Positions 22,936 through 32,727 of a DNA stretch of 64,000 bases are shown here, piece by piece. Location: NCBI RefSeq assembly GCF_030506255.1, contig NZ_CP113431.1, positions 3,235,001 to 3,299,000 on the forward strand, given 5' to 3'. This DNA is from Nocardioides sp. Arc9.136. GTDB taxonomy: Bacteria; Actinomycetota; Actinomycetes; Propionibacteriales; Nocardioidaceae. Numbering within the stretch: position 1 is the first letter of the stretch; each line of letters begins with the position of its first letter. The translations under genes were made by a program, and so were the position numbers. Under the pieces are notes generated by a model. That model had not been told where the DNA came from and did no database searches. It saw only the letters and a list, made by a program, of their open reading frames with translations.

Positions 22936-25900
22936 CGGTCCGGCAGCCCGGCCGGCTCGACGACGCGGCCGCTGCGCACGAAGTAGAAGGCAGCCCGCAC
23001 CCGCTCGACCGGGAGGTCGTGCAGCTCGGCCCACGCCTGGCGGTAGATCGCGAGCTGGAGCGGGTCGGCCTCGCCGGAGCGGCCGGTCTTCCAGTCCACG
23101 ACGAGGTAGCCCTCCCCCTCCTCGGTGTCCTCGCGGTAGACGGCGTCGATGCGGCCCCGGACCACCTGTCCCTCGACGACCAGCGCGAAGGACGGCTCGA
23201 CCGCGTGCGGGACCCGCTCCGCGAAGGGGCCCTCCTCGAAGCGCGCGACCAGCTCCTGCAGGTCCGCGTCGTCGTCGATGTCGAGGTCGGCACGGCCCGG
23301 CAGCTCGTCGGGGTCGAGGAGCAGCTGCTGGCCGAACCGGGTCTCCACCCAGGCGTGGAACCGGGTGCCGAAGCGTGCCGCCGACGACGGCCGTCGCGGC
23401 ATCGGCCGGGCCAGGTCGCGGGCCAGCTCCTCGGGGTCGTCCCGGAGCCGGGCCAGCGAGGTCGCCGAGAGGCTGCTGGGCAGCTCGACCTCGACGTGGG
23501 GTGAGCGGTCCCGCCGGGCCTCCTCGAGCAGGCGGGCGATCTCGTCGTCCCACTGCTGGACGCGCTCGAGCTCCAGGACGTCCTCGATCCGGTCGTCGAA
23601 GCCGCCCTCCAGCTCGGCCGGGGTCACCGGGTCAGCCTCTCGCACCCGGCGCGCCGCCTCGATCCGCCGCTCGACCTCGGCGGTGCGGTGCGAGATGGGC
23701 CACGGCAGGTCGGGCGAGGCGTCGGCGTAGGGGTTGGTCTCGCCCTTCGCGACGCAGTCGGCCCACCGGTCCGGCTCGGCGCCCCAGGTCGCCATGGCCT
23801 CACGGGTGGCGCAGAGGTACGCCGAGGGCCCGAGGCCGCTCTTGAGGTGCGGCGCCCAGCGCCAGGCCGAGACCCACATCTGGTGACGGGCGCGGGTCCA
23901 GGCGACGTACCCGAGCCGGAGCTCCTCGAGCGCCTCGTGGGCCTTGACCGCCTCGCCCAGCGCCTTGATGTCCTCGGGGCCGTGGCCGGCCAGCTGCGGC
24001 AGGTCGCGGGCGTCGCCGCGCAGCGCGGTCGGCATCACGAACGGCACGGTCAGCCAGCTCGACCGGGTCCGGTTGGTCGGGAACTTCCGCTCCGTCACCC
24101 CGACGAGGAACACCGCGTCCCACTCCAGGCCCTTGGCGCGGTGCACCGTCAGCAGCTTGACCGAGTCGGCCTCCGACGGTGTCGCCACGTCGAGGCCCTG
24201 GCCGAACTCGTCCTCCGCCTCGAGCCACGCGAGCAGTGCCGGCAGCGTGACCTGGCCGTCGACGGCCTGGAACTCCGCCACCGCCTGGACGAACAGGTCG
24301 AGGTTGTCGCGGCGCGCGGCGGCGGCGGGGCTGACCGAGGAGGCCAGCTCGACGTCGATGCCGGTCGTGTCGACGATGCGTCGCACCAGGTCGAGGATCG
24401 GCTCGCCGAGCGCTCCGCGGAGCCGGCGCAGCTCGGTGGCGAGCAGCGCGAACCGCTCGCGCGCCTCGGGTGAGTACTCCAGGTCGCCCGGGTCCTCCAG
24501 CGCGTCGCACAGGGAGGCGATCTCGGTGGGGTCGGCGCCCTCGACGGCGGCGGCCAGCTGCTCGCGGACGTCGGTGAACGTCGCCCCGCCCGAGGTGTCG
24601 CCGGCGAGCTCCCGGGCCCGCCGGCCGAGCAGCGCGAGGTCGCGCGGCCCGATCGCCCAGCGCGGCCCCGCCAGGAGGGTCAGCAGCGCGGCGTTGGCCG
24701 TCACGTCCTGGACCAGGGTCAGCGTCGCGACCACCTCCGAGACCTCGGGCAGGCGGAGCAGGCCCTTGAGACCCACGATCTCGACCGGGACCTCCCGCTC
24801 GCTCAGCGCGTCGAAGACGGCTGCGGCGTGGGCGTTGTCGCGGGTGAGGACCCCGATCTCCTTCCAGCACGGACCGTCGGTGGTCGCCGACAGCGCGGCG
24901 TGGGTCTCGAGCACCCGGTCCCCCAGCCAGGCCAGCTCGTCGTCCCACGTCTCGTGCACGACCGCTCGGACCTCGCCCGGGTCGGCGCCCGGCTTGGCCT
25001 CGAGCGGCAGCAGGTCGGGCCGGCTGGCGTACAGCTCCTCGGCCAGGTGGTTGGCGGTGGCGAGGATGCGGGCGTCGGAGCGGCGGTTGACCGTGAGCGG
25101 GTACGTCGTGCCGGGGGCGCCGTCCGCCGTCGGGAACTCGCGGGTGAACTCGAGGATGTTCGAGACCGACGCGCCGCGCCACCCGTAGATCGCCTGGTTC
25201 GGGTCGCCGACCGCCATCACCGGGTGGCCGCGACCGGCCCCCGGCTCGGGCCCGGAGAAGAGCCGGCGCAGCATCAGCGCCTGGGCGACCGAGGTGTCCT
25301 GGTACTCGTCGAGCAGGACGATCCGGTACTTCGCCCGCTCGGCCTCCCCCACCTCCGGCCGCTCCTCGGCCAGCCGGGCGGCCAGGGCGATCTGGTCGGA
25401 GAAGTCCATCAGCCCGTGGTGCCGCTTGAGGGCGCGGTAGGCCTCGACCAGCCCGAGGAGCTCGGCCCGCTTGTCGATCGCGGCGACGGCCTTCTCGTTC
25501 AGCGCGCGGTAGGTCTTGCGGTGCTCGGTGGCCATGCCGTCGACCAGCAGCGGGCGCAGCCGCTCGTCGTGGGCCCGGACGTCGGCGGGGCCCACGAGGT
25601 GCTCGCTCATCTCCGCGTCGAGCGCGAGGAGGTACTGGACGACGTGGCGCGGGGAGTCGGTCAGCTGCTCGACCGGAGCCGCGTACCGCTGCACGGCGCG
25701 GGCCGCCAGCTGGAAGCGGCTGGCGTCGGCGACCAGACGGGTGTCGGGCTCGTGGCCGATGCGCAGGCCGTGCTCGGAGAGCAGCGCCGAGGCGTAGGAG
25801 TGGTACGTCGCGACGGTCGGCTCCTCGACCTCCTGCTCCTCCCCGTCCGGCCCGGGGGCGCGGGTGCCGCGCTCGGGCAGGAGGCCGGCCTGGCGCAGGC

Positions 25901-26195
25901 TCTCGCGGATCCGCGTCTGCAGCTCGGCGGTCGCCTTGGTGGTGAACGTGAGGCCGAGGATCTCGCCGGGCGCCACGCGGCCGGTGGCCACCAGCCAGAC
26001 GACCCGGGCTGCCATCACCGTCGTCTTGCCGGACCCCGCACCCGCGATCACGACGGCCGGCTCCAAGGGAGCGGTGACCGCGGCGAACTGCTGGTCGCTG
26101 AAGGTCCAGTCGACACCCATCAGCTCGCGCAGCTGCTCCGGCGTCGAGATCTCGCGGGCCGGCACCGCGGTCCGGTCGGGCATGGTCGAGGTCAT
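22905..26195 (-). CDS. adnB: AdnB-like helicase-nuclease subunit
   Basis: A 1096-aa UvrD-family motor with a C-terminal RecB-type nuclease. Walker A is AGAGSGKT (51-58); also visible are LLDEYQDTSVAQALML, VGDPNQAIYGWRGA and LTVHRAKGLEWDAVFL. The nuclease has FGTRFHAWVE, GRIDAVYR and VVDWKTG with QLAIYRQAW. In mycobacteria AdnA and AdnB form a dimer that resects double-strand breaks, AdnB being the main motor. The start overlaps the adnA stop (ATGA). Confidence 0.9.
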   Translation of the reverse strand: MTSTMPDRTAVPAREISTPEQLRELMGVDWTFSDQQFAAVTAPLEPAVVIAGAGSGKTTVMAARVVWLVATGRVAPGEILGLTFTTKATAELQTRIRESLRQAGLLPERGTRAPGPDGEEQEVEEPTVATYHSYASALLSEHGLRIGHEPDTRLVADASRFQLAARAVQRYAAPVEQLTDSPRHVVQYLLALDAEMSEHLVGPADVRAHDERLRPLLVDGMATEHRKTYRALNEKAVAAIDKRAELLGLVEAYRALKRHHGLMDFSDQIALAARLAEERPEVGEAERAKYRIVLLDEYQDTSVAQALMLRRLFSGPEPGAGRGHPVMAVGDPNQAIYGWRGASVSNILEFTREFPTADGAPGTTYPLTVNRRSDARILATANHLAEELYASRPDLLPLEAKPGADPGEVRAVVHETWDDELAWLGDRVLETHAALSATTDGPCWKEIGVLTRDNAHAAAVFDALSEREVPVEIVGLKGLLRLPEVSEVVATLTLVQDVTANAALLTLLAGPRWAIGPRDLALLGRRARELAGDTSGGATFTDVREQLAAAVEGADPTEIASLCDALEDPGDLEYSPEARERFALLATELRRLRGALGEPILDLVRRIVDTTGIDVELASSVSPAAAARRDNLDLFVQAVAEFQAVDGQVTLPALLAWLEAEDEFGQGLDVATPSEADSVKLLTVHRAKGLEWDAVFLVGVTERKFPTNRTRSSWLTVPFVMPTALRGDARDLPQLAGHGPEDIKALGEAVKAHEALEELRLGYVAWTRARHQMWVSAWRWAPHLKSGLGPSAYLCATREAMATWGAEPDRWADCVAKGETNPYADASPDLPWPISHRTAEVERRIEAARRVREADPVTPAELEGGFDDRIEDVLELERVQQWDDEIARLLEEARRDRSPHVEVELPSSLSATSLARLRDDPEELARDLARPMPRRPSSAARFGTRFHAWVETRFGQQLLLDPDELPGRADLDIDDDADLQELVARFEEGPFAERVPHAVEPSFALVVEGQVVRGRIDAVYREDTEEGEGYLVVDWKTGRSGEADPLQLAIYRQAWAELHDLPVERVRAAFYFVRSGRVVEPAGLPDRQELAALLRL

Positions 26196-29100
26196 GAGAG
26201 CACCGTCCCTGAGGCCTTGGTGGGGCAGATCGCCTGGAAGGCGCAGCGGTCGCAGTGCGAACCCGGCCGCGCCACGAACTCCTCGGCGCGCAGGGCGGCC
26301 GCGGCGGCCGCCAGCTGCTGCTCGACCAGGCGGGGCCCGTCGTCCGCGGCGGGCGGCTGGTGCTGCACCTTGGGCAGCACCTCACCGAGCCGGAGCTGGA
26401 CGAGCTCGGCCCCGCCGGAGACGCCCGGCCCCTCCATGCCCGCCTCGCGCAGGTGCTCGTCCGCGGCGCCGTGGTCGACGGCGAGCTGGTAGAGGCCCAG
26501 CTGGGAGTGGCGCTGGACCTCCGGCCCGGTCGGGGCGTACTTGCCGGTCTTGAGGTCCACGACCACGACCCGGCCGTCCTCGTCGAGCTCCAGGCGGTCG
26601 GCGTACCCGTGCAGCCGGACGACCTGGCCGTCGGGGAGCTGGACCTCGGCGCGGATCTTCGGCTCCACGGCGAGCACGGTCCGGGCGCCGGGCCGTCGGT
26701 GCCAGGTGAGGAAGCGTTCCAGTGCTGCGGCCACGGCCTCCCGCTCGCGGGCACGTGACCACGGGGTCCGGAACTCCATCCGTCCCCAGACCTCGTCGAC
26801 CAGCGGCATCAGGTCCCGCTCGACGTCGACCTCGTCGATGCCCTCGCCCGAGGCGGCGCCGAGCGAGCCGTTCGCGAGCCGCTCGGCGACCGCGTGGACG
26901 ACCTTGCCGAAGCCCTGGCCGCTCGAGCTGACGACCTCGCCGCCGGCCTCGCGCTGGAGGAACCACTGGGCCGGGCACGTGAGCAGGCCGTCGAGAGCGC
27001 TGGCGGAGAGGGTGAGCGGCTCCTCGCCGGGACGGATCGGGCGCTCGGAGCGGCTGGGCGCCCGCAGCCCCCACCAGGTCGCGGGGTCCGCCTGCGGCGC
27101 GACGGGGCGTCCGTGCACGTCGAGCTCGGAGAGCGCGCGCAGCCGGCGCGCTGCTGCGCGGCGCAGCGGCTCGGGCTCGCCGGGGTCGGCGAGCGTGCGG
27201 CGCAGCTCCGAGACCAACCCGGCCATCGAGAGCGGCCGGCGGGGCCGGCCGATGCGGTGCACCGGCTCGCGGCCGAGCTCGGAGAGGAACCGCGAGGGCT
27301 GCTCGCCCTCGTCGTCGGGCGACTTCACGGCGGTCACGACGAGCCGCTGCTTGGCGCGGGTGGCCGCGACGTAGAACAGCCGGCGCTCCTCGGCCAGCAT
27401 CGCCCCGCGGGTGAGCGGCGGGAGCAGCCCGTCGCGGCCGATCCGGTCGGCCTGCAGCAGCGAGTCGCGTCGGCGCAGGTCGGGCCAGGCGCCCTCCTGC
27501 ACGTGCGCGACCACGACCAGGCGCCACTCCAGGCCCTTCGAGCGGTGCGCGGTGAGCAGCCGCACCGCCTCGCCCCGGACGCCGCGGTCGGCGAGGGTGT
27601 CGGCGGGGATCTCCTGGGCACGCAGCGTCTCCAGGAAGCTGCGGACGCTGCGGTGGCCCTGCTGCTCCTCGGTCCGGGCGGCGACCTCGAACAGCGCGCA
27701 GAGCGCGTCGAGGTCGCGGTGGGCCAGCCGGGCGGCCTGTCCGCCGCCGGCCGTGCCCTGGCGCAGCCGCCGGCCCCAGTCGGTGCCGTCCCAGAGCAGC
27801 CAGAGCACCTCCTCGGCGGTCGCCCCGTCGGCGAGCGCCTCCCGGGCCCGCGCCAGCAGGTCGGCCAGCCGCAGCGCCCGGCGCGCCGGCTCCCCGTCGA
27901 TGCCGGCGAGGACGCCGGGGTCGAGCACCGCGCTGCGGACGAGCTCCCGCGCCGGGGACCCCGGCGCGGCGGCGCGCAGGGCGCGGGTCAGCGAGCGCAC
28001 GTCGGTCGCGTCGAGACCGCCGAGCGGGGAGGTCAGCAGCGCCTCGGCGCGGTCGGCGCCGACGTGGTCCTCGTCGGCGGGGTCCTCGACCCCGGCGTCG
28101 ACGACCACCGCGAGCGCCGAGAGCAGCGGCAGCACGGCCGGCTCCCGGACCAGCGGCGTCTCGTCGGCGGCCACCTCCACCGGCACCCCGGCGGCCGCGA
28201 GCGACCGGCGCAGCCCGGGGATCGAGGCGCGGCCCGAGCGCACCAGCACGGCCATCTCCGACCACGGCACGCCGTCCTCGAGGTGGGCGCGGCGCAACAG
28301 GTCGGCGGTGTGCTCGGTCTCGGCGCGGTGGGTGTCGAAGGTCAGCACCTCGACGCTGCCCGGCCCGTGGGCGTTGTCGGCGGGGACCGGGTTGCGGAAC
28401 GCGGCGTACTGCTCGACCGGGATGGAGCCGGACACGCCGATCGACGCGGCGATCGAGCGCGAGGCGCGCAGCAGCCGGGAGCCGAAGCGGCGGGTGGTGC
28501 CGAGCGCGACCACCGGCGCCGGGTCCCCGCCCAGGGTCGAGAACTCCCGGGGGAAGTCGAGGATCCCGCGGACGTCCGCGCCGCGGAAGCCGTAGATCGA
28601 CTGGTCGGGGTCCCCCACGACCGTGAGGTCGCGTCCGTCGCCGGCGATGGCGCGCAGCAGCGCGACCTGGCTGGGGTCGGTGTCCTGGTACTCGTCGACG
28701 AACACGTGGCGCAGCTGGGCGCGCAGCTCGTCGCGGTGCACGTGTGCCTCGATCACGGCCCGTGCCACCAGGTCGGGGTAGTCGATCGCGGACTGGTCGC
28801 CCAGGACGTCGAGGTACTGCTCGAGGAACAGCCCGGCCGCCTCCAGCTCCGGCACCCGCTCCGCGCGCCCCAGGGCCGCGAGGTCGACGGGGTCCAGGCC
28901 CCGCTCGCGTGCGCGGGACAGCACGGCGTGCACCTCGCGGGCGAACCCGCGGGTGCCGACGGCGGCCTTGAGGTGGTCGGGCCAGCGCACCGACTCCGGG
29001 GCGTCGGTCAACAGCTCCTGCAGCACGACGTCCTGCTCGGGCGCCGACAGCAGCCGCAGCGGAGCGGCGTACAGCTCCGCGGGCGCGTAGCGGCGCACCA

Positions 29101-29437
29101 GCGCGTAGGCGAAGGAGTGGAACGTCGAGGACAGCCCGGTCGCCATCGTGCGGCCCAGCCGCGCGGTGACCCGGTCGCGCAGCTGCTCGGCGGCCTTGCG
29201 CGAGAAGGTCAGCGCGAGCACCTCGTCGGGCCGCGCACCCTCCTCGACACGGCGCACGATCGCCTCGACGAGCGTCGTGGTCTTGCCCGTCCCCGGGCCG
29301 GCCAGCACGAGCAGCGGCCCACCGGCGTGGTCGACGACGCGCTGCTGGTGCTCGTCGAGGACCGGGACCGCACCCGCCACCGGACGGCGCGCGAGGCGGT
29401 ACGTCGTGCCCGGCGTCCTCGCAGCGGTGGTGGTCAT
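26192..29437 (-). CDS. adnA: AdnA-like helicase-nuclease subunit
   Basis: A 1081-aa protein: Walker A AGPGTGKT (46-53), TFSRKAAEQLRDRV, FVDEYQDTDPSQVALL, VVGDPDQSIYGFRGA, and a C-terminal nuclease domain (GYADRLELDEDGRVVVVDLK). One cysteine before the nuclease (LLTCPAQWFL) and three at the end (CDRCAFQAIC) are spaced as in Fe-S-stapled AddB-type nucleases, so a [4Fe-4S] cluster is likely. It is co-translated with adnB. I chose the ATG of MTTTAARTPG; longer in-frame sequence upstream lacks motifs. Confidence 0.9.
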   Translation of the reverse strand: MTTTAARTPGTTYRLARRPVAGAVPVLDEHQQRVVDHAGGPLLVLAGPGTGKTTTLVEAIVRRVEEGARPDEVLALTFSRKAAEQLRDRVTARLGRTMATGLSSTFHSFAYALVRRYAPAELYAAPLRLLSAPEQDVVLQELLTDAPESVRWPDHLKAAVGTRGFAREVHAVLSRARERGLDPVDLAALGRAERVPELEAAGLFLEQYLDVLGDQSAIDYPDLVARAVIEAHVHRDELRAQLRHVFVDEYQDTDPSQVALLRAIAGDGRDLTVVGDPDQSIYGFRGADVRGILDFPREFSTLGGDPAPVVALGTTRRFGSRLLRASRSIAASIGVSGSIPVEQYAAFRNPVPADNAHGPGSVEVLTFDTHRAETEHTADLLRRAHLEDGVPWSEMAVLVRSGRASIPGLRRSLAAAGVPVEVAADETPLVREPAVLPLLSALAVVVDAGVEDPADEDHVGADRAEALLTSPLGGLDATDVRSLTRALRAAAPGSPARELVRSAVLDPGVLAGIDGEPARRALRLADLLARAREALADGATAEEVLWLLWDGTDWGRRLRQGTAGGGQAARLAHRDLDALCALFEVAARTEEQQGHRSVRSFLETLRAQEIPADTLADRGVRGEAVRLLTAHRSKGLEWRLVVVAHVQEGAWPDLRRRDSLLQADRIGRDGLLPPLTRGAMLAEERRLFYVAATRAKQRLVVTAVKSPDDEGEQPSRFLSELGREPVHRIGRPRRPLSMAGLVSELRRTLADPGEPEPLRRAAARRLRALSELDVHGRPVAPQADPATWWGLRAPSRSERPIRPGEEPLTLSASALDGLLTCPAQWFLQREAGGEVVSSSGQGFGKVVHAVAERLANGSLGAASGEGIDEVDVERDLMPLVDEVWGRMEFRTPWSRAREREAVAAALERFLTWHRRPGARTVLAVEPKIRAEVQLPDGQVVRLHGYADRLELDEDGRVVVVDLKTGKYAPTGPEVQRHSQLGLYQLAVDHGAADEHLREAGMEGPGVSGGAELVQLRLGEVLPKVQHQPPAADDGPRLVEQQLAAAAAALRAEEFVARPGSHCDRCAFQAICPTKASGTVLS

Positions 29438-29563
29438 GGACCCATCACAACATCGAGCACCGACAGCGCGGGGACGGACACCGGATCCGGCACGGGAAGA
29501 CGCGCAGGACCAGGGTCGGACGTCACGCGGCGCCGACCGGCCGGTGCTGCCAGGATGTGGCCC

Positions 29564-30154
29564 GTGAGCCCGCGGACCGTCGCCATCCTCGCCTTCGACG
29601 ACATGGAGGTGCTCGACTACGCCGGCCCCTACGAGGTGTTCAACGTGGCCGGCGAGCTCGGCGCCGGGACCCCGTTCGAGGTGCGGTCGGTCGGCCTGAC
29701 CGGCGCGCCGGTCGTCGGCCGCGGCGGGTTCACCGTCCTGCCGACGCATGCGCTCGAGGAGTGCCCGCCGCCGGACGTCCTCGTGGTCCCGGGCGGGGCC
29801 GGGGTCCGCCCGCTGCTCGAGGACGAGCGCCTGCTCGCCTGGCTGCGCGAGCGCGCGGCCGAGGTCGAGCTGCTGATGTCGGTCTGCACCGGTTCGCTGC
29901 TGCTGGCCCGTGCCGGGCTGCTCGCGCGCCGGCGCGCGACGACGCACCACACGGCGTTCGACGAGCTGGCCGCGCTGGACCCGACCCTGACGGTCGAGCG
30001 GGGCCAGCGCTTCGTCCGCAGCGCCGAGCGGCTGTGGACCTCCGCCGGCGTCTCCGCGGGGGTCGACCTCGCGCTCAAGGTGGTCGACGAGCTGGCCGGC
30101 ACGGCGACCAAGGACGTCACCGTGGCCGAGATGGAGTGGATGTGGCGGTCCTAG
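29564..30154 (+). CDS. DJ-1/PfpI superfamily protein (isonitrile hydratase-like)
   Basis: A 196-aa single-domain protein with VAILAFDDMEVLDYAGPYEVF at its start (an N-terminal FtrA/InhA-like signature), the nucleophile elbow in MSVCTGSLLLA (Cys), and HHTAFDEL plus a TSAGVSAGVDLAL segment. No AraC domain follows, so it is an enzyme-like member rather than a regulator; substrate unknown. The GTG (VSPRTVAI) follows a CAGGAT hexamer by 7 nt; an in-frame ATG lies three codons upstream. Confidence 0.82.
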   Translation: MSPRTVAILAFDDMEVLDYAGPYEVFNVAGELGAGTPFEVRSVGLTGAPVVGRGGFTVLPTHALEECPPPDVLVVPGGAGVRPLLEDERLLAWLRERAAEVELLMSVCTGSLLLARAGLLARRRATTHHTAFDELAALDPTLTVERGQRFVRSAERLWTSAGVSAGVDLALKVVDELAGTATKDVTVAEMEWMWRS

Positions 30155-30224
30155 CGGCCTGACCGGGCGCCGCTGCGGCGCGGCGCCCGGGCCGGGGAGG
30201 CGCGTGCCCAGGCCGGAGCCCCGG

Positions 30225-30998
30225 TCAGCGACCGCCGCCGACGCGCAGCGTCGTGCCGGTGACGTACGACGCCTCCGCCGAGAGCAGCCAGGCCACGGCG
30301 TGGGCGACCTCGGCGGGCTCGCCCGCGCGCCCCAGCGGCACGGTCGGGCCCACCCGCGCCAGCCGACCCGGCTCGCCGGCGTCGGCGTGGATCGTGGTCT
30401 CGATGATCCCCGGCGCGACGGCGACCACCCGCACCCCGTCCGCGGCGACCTCGTGCGCGAGCCCCACGGTCATCGCCTCCACCCCGGCCTTGGCCGCGGC
30501 GTACTGCACGTACTCCCCCGGCGCGCCCGTCGCCGCGGCGACGGAGCCGATGGTCACCAGCACGCCGCCGGAGCCGCCGCGGCTCACCGCCATCGTCCGG
30601 ACGGCCGCCCGGGCGACGTACAGCGCGGCGGTGAGGTTGAGCTCGACCGTCCGCGCCACGACCTCGACCGGGGTGTCGGCCAGCGGTCCGATGTGCAGGG
30701 TGGCGCCGGCGTTCGACACGACGCCGGTCAGCGCACCGGCCGCCTCGAACAGCTCCTCGACCTGGCCCGGGTCGACCACGTCCGCGCGCACCGTCGCGCA
30801 GGCGGCGCCGAGGGCCTCGACCTCGGCCCGCGTGCGCGCGGCGGCCTCGTCGTCGGCGCGGTAGGACAGGACCAGGTCGTGGCCCGCCTCGGCGAGGCGG
30901 CGGGCGACGGCCGCACCGATGCCGCGGCTGCCGCCGGTGACCAGGGTGCGCGGACGGGTGGTCGGGTTCGTCTCGGTCGTCGGGGCCATGGGCGGCAT
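30225..30998 (-). CDS. short-chain dehydrogenase/reductase
   Basis: A 257-aa Rossmann protein: TGGSRGIGAAVARRL cofactor loop, SNAG at strand 4, catalytic Ser in IGSVAAATG and YxxxK in YVQYAAAK. The shape resembles 3-oxoacyl-ACP reductase-like and glucose dehydrogenase-like SDRs; substrate not predictable. A strong GGAGGTGAG site precedes the ATG, and the gene starts 7 bp after the phosphoesterase stop, so the two form an operon. Confidence 0.9.
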   Translation of the reverse strand: MPPMAPTTETNPTTRPRTLVTGGSRGIGAAVARRLAEAGHDLVLSYRADDEAAARTRAEVEALGAACATVRADVVDPGQVEELFEAAGALTGVVSNAGATLHIGPLADTPVEVVARTVELNLTAALYVARAAVRTMAVSRGGSGGVLVTIGSVAAATGAPGEYVQYAAAKAGVEAMTVGLAHEVAADGVRVVAVAPGIIETTIHADAGEPGRLARVGPTVPLGRAGEPAEVAHAVAWLLSAEASYVTGTTLRVGGGR

Positions 30999-31005
30999 CC
31001 TGCCC

Positions 31006-32598
31006 TCACCTCCGGGGCCGCAGGACCCCGCTCGCCTGCTGCACCCCGTCGAGGCCGAGGGTCATCGTCCCGATCGTGAACGGCGTGCGCCGGACGCGGA
31101 CCACCGCCGGCATCCCGGCCGGACGGGTCTCCCACAGCCGGGAGCCGTCCGCGGCGTCGGCCCACCGGGCGGCGAAGTCGCGCAGCTCCAGCTCCACCCG
31201 GTCCGGTCGCACGTCGGCCCGCAGGTAGTTGGTGAGCCCGAACTGGAAGATCCCGCCGTGCGTCACCTGCACCACCCCGTCGCGCTCGGCGACGGACACG
31301 TCGTGCACCTCACCGCACAGGTAGAGGTCGACGCCGAACCGGGCGAAGGTCCGCCACAGCGCCGAGCCGGCGCCGCCGCGGACGTGCAGGCCGCTCGACC
31401 CGCGCGCCCGGTCGGTCCGCAGGACGGGCGCATGGCCCTGGACCACCACCCACGCGACCCCGTCGCGCCGGGCCCGGCGCAGGACGTCGCGCAGCCACGC
31501 CAGCTGGGCCGGGTCGACCTGGACCCGGGCGCGGTCGGGCGTCACGTCGAAGACGTTGATGGTCACCACCTGGAGCTCGGGCGTGGGACGGACGGCGTAC
31601 GCGCTGAGCTCGTGGCGCGAGCCCCGCGGGCGGTCCGCGAACCGCGGGGAGCCGTCGGCGCGGCGGCCGAACCACCGGCTCCACGCCCGCTCGAACGCCG
31701 GCGCGAGCGCCCGCTTGCGGCTGGTCCACGGGTCGTCGCCCAGCTCGTGGTCGCCCATCGCCGGGAGGACCGCCAGGCCGCGGGAGCGGAACCGCTGCAG
31801 CCACTGCGGGTAGTAGGTGTCCGCCGCCCGGCGCAGGGCCGCCCGCCGCTCGGCCGGCGTGCCGACCGGTCCGAAGGTCCCGGTCCGGCCCGGATCGGTG
31901 CCCCACCAGCCCTCGACCAGGTCTCCGGCCACCAGGACCGAGCCGGGTGCCTCGTCCGCGAAGGCGCCGAGCACGTGGTCGAGCGCCGAGCGGTAGGCGG
32001 CGTTGATCGAGTTCGGCGAGCGCCGCGGGTCCCACGCGCCCGGTCCCCGACGCAGGTCCGCGACGTCGCCGTTGAGGAAGTCGGGGCTGGACAGGAAGCG
32101 GTACGCCGGCGCCGCCGACGGGCCACCCAGGGAGGTCAGCCGCGGCGCAGCCGCCTGCGCCCGGCCCAGCGTCGCCACCACGCCGACCGCGCGACCCGGC
32201 CCCGCGGTCACCTCCAGCGGGGCCCGGAGCACCCGGGGGCCGGGCCGCACCAGGCAGCGCAGCCGCGTCCCGTCGGCGGAGATGCTCGACCGCCGGCGCA
32301 CGATGGAGCTCGGGACGCAGCCTCGGGGCAGGGCCGTGAAGCGGCCTCCCCGCGCCGACACCCGCAGGACGCCCGCGTCGGGCACCGAGTCCACAGCGAC
32401 CTGCGCGACCAGGGTGTCCCCGACCGCGACCCGGGCGGGCTCCACGGGCGCGTCGCGCCAGGCCACCGAGACGGCCGGCGCCTCGGCCGTCGCGGGACCG
32501 ACGTGCGGTGGCGTCGCGGCCGCGGTCACCGGGACCGCCGCCAGCAGGGCGAGCGCAGGGAGCAGCAGGCGGGGGTGGTGCGGCACGGGAGTCTCCAT
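31006..32598 (-). CDS. secreted metallophosphoesterase
   Basis: A 530-aa protein with an N-terminal signal peptide (LLLPALALLAAVPVTAAA, cleavage near 28), a probable beta domain to about 140, and a calcineurin-like phosphoesterase domain. Metal-site motifs are VAGDLVEG, MGDHE, VVVQGHAPV and CGEVHDVS. It is exported and may act on phosphate esters outside the cell; substrate unknown. Start chosen at the ATG directly before the signal peptide. Confidence 0.85.
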   Translation of the reverse strand: METPVPHHPRLLLPALALLAAVPVTAAATPPHVGPATAEAPAVSVAWRDAPVEPARVAVGDTLVAQVAVDSVPDAGVLRVSARGGRFTALPRGCVPSSIVRRRSSISADGTRLRCLVRPGPRVLRAPLEVTAGPGRAVGVVATLGRAQAAAPRLTSLGGPSAAPAYRFLSSPDFLNGDVADLRRGPGAWDPRRSPNSINAAYRSALDHVLGAFADEAPGSVLVAGDLVEGWWGTDPGRTGTFGPVGTPAERRAALRRAADTYYPQWLQRFRSRGLAVLPAMGDHELGDDPWTSRKRALAPAFERAWSRWFGRRADGSPRFADRPRGSRHELSAYAVRPTPELQVVTINVFDVTPDRARVQVDPAQLAWLRDVLRRARRDGVAWVVVQGHAPVLRTDRARGSSGLHVRGGAGSALWRTFARFGVDLYLCGEVHDVSVAERDGVVQVTHGGIFQFGLTNYLRADVRPDRVELELRDFAARWADAADGSRLWETRPAGMPAVVRVRRTPFTIGTMTLGLDGVQQASGVLRPRR

Positions 32599-32674
32599 CT
32601 CGAGGGGCGACCCCGGTGAGGGGCCGGCTCGTGTGACGCCCGGAGCGGCTTCGCGGTTCGCGGCGGAGCACGCG

Positions 32675-32711
32675 ACGAGGGCCGGCACCCCCCAGGGGCG
32701 CCGGCCCTCGT
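32675..32711 (-). terminator. terminator of the M14 peptidase gene
   Basis: Perfect 12-bp arms (ACGAGGGCCGGC and complement) around a 13-nt loop that can itself pair, 17 bp beyond the peptidase stop. Confidence 0.75.
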
Positions 32712-32727
32712 GCTCGCGAGGAGCTCC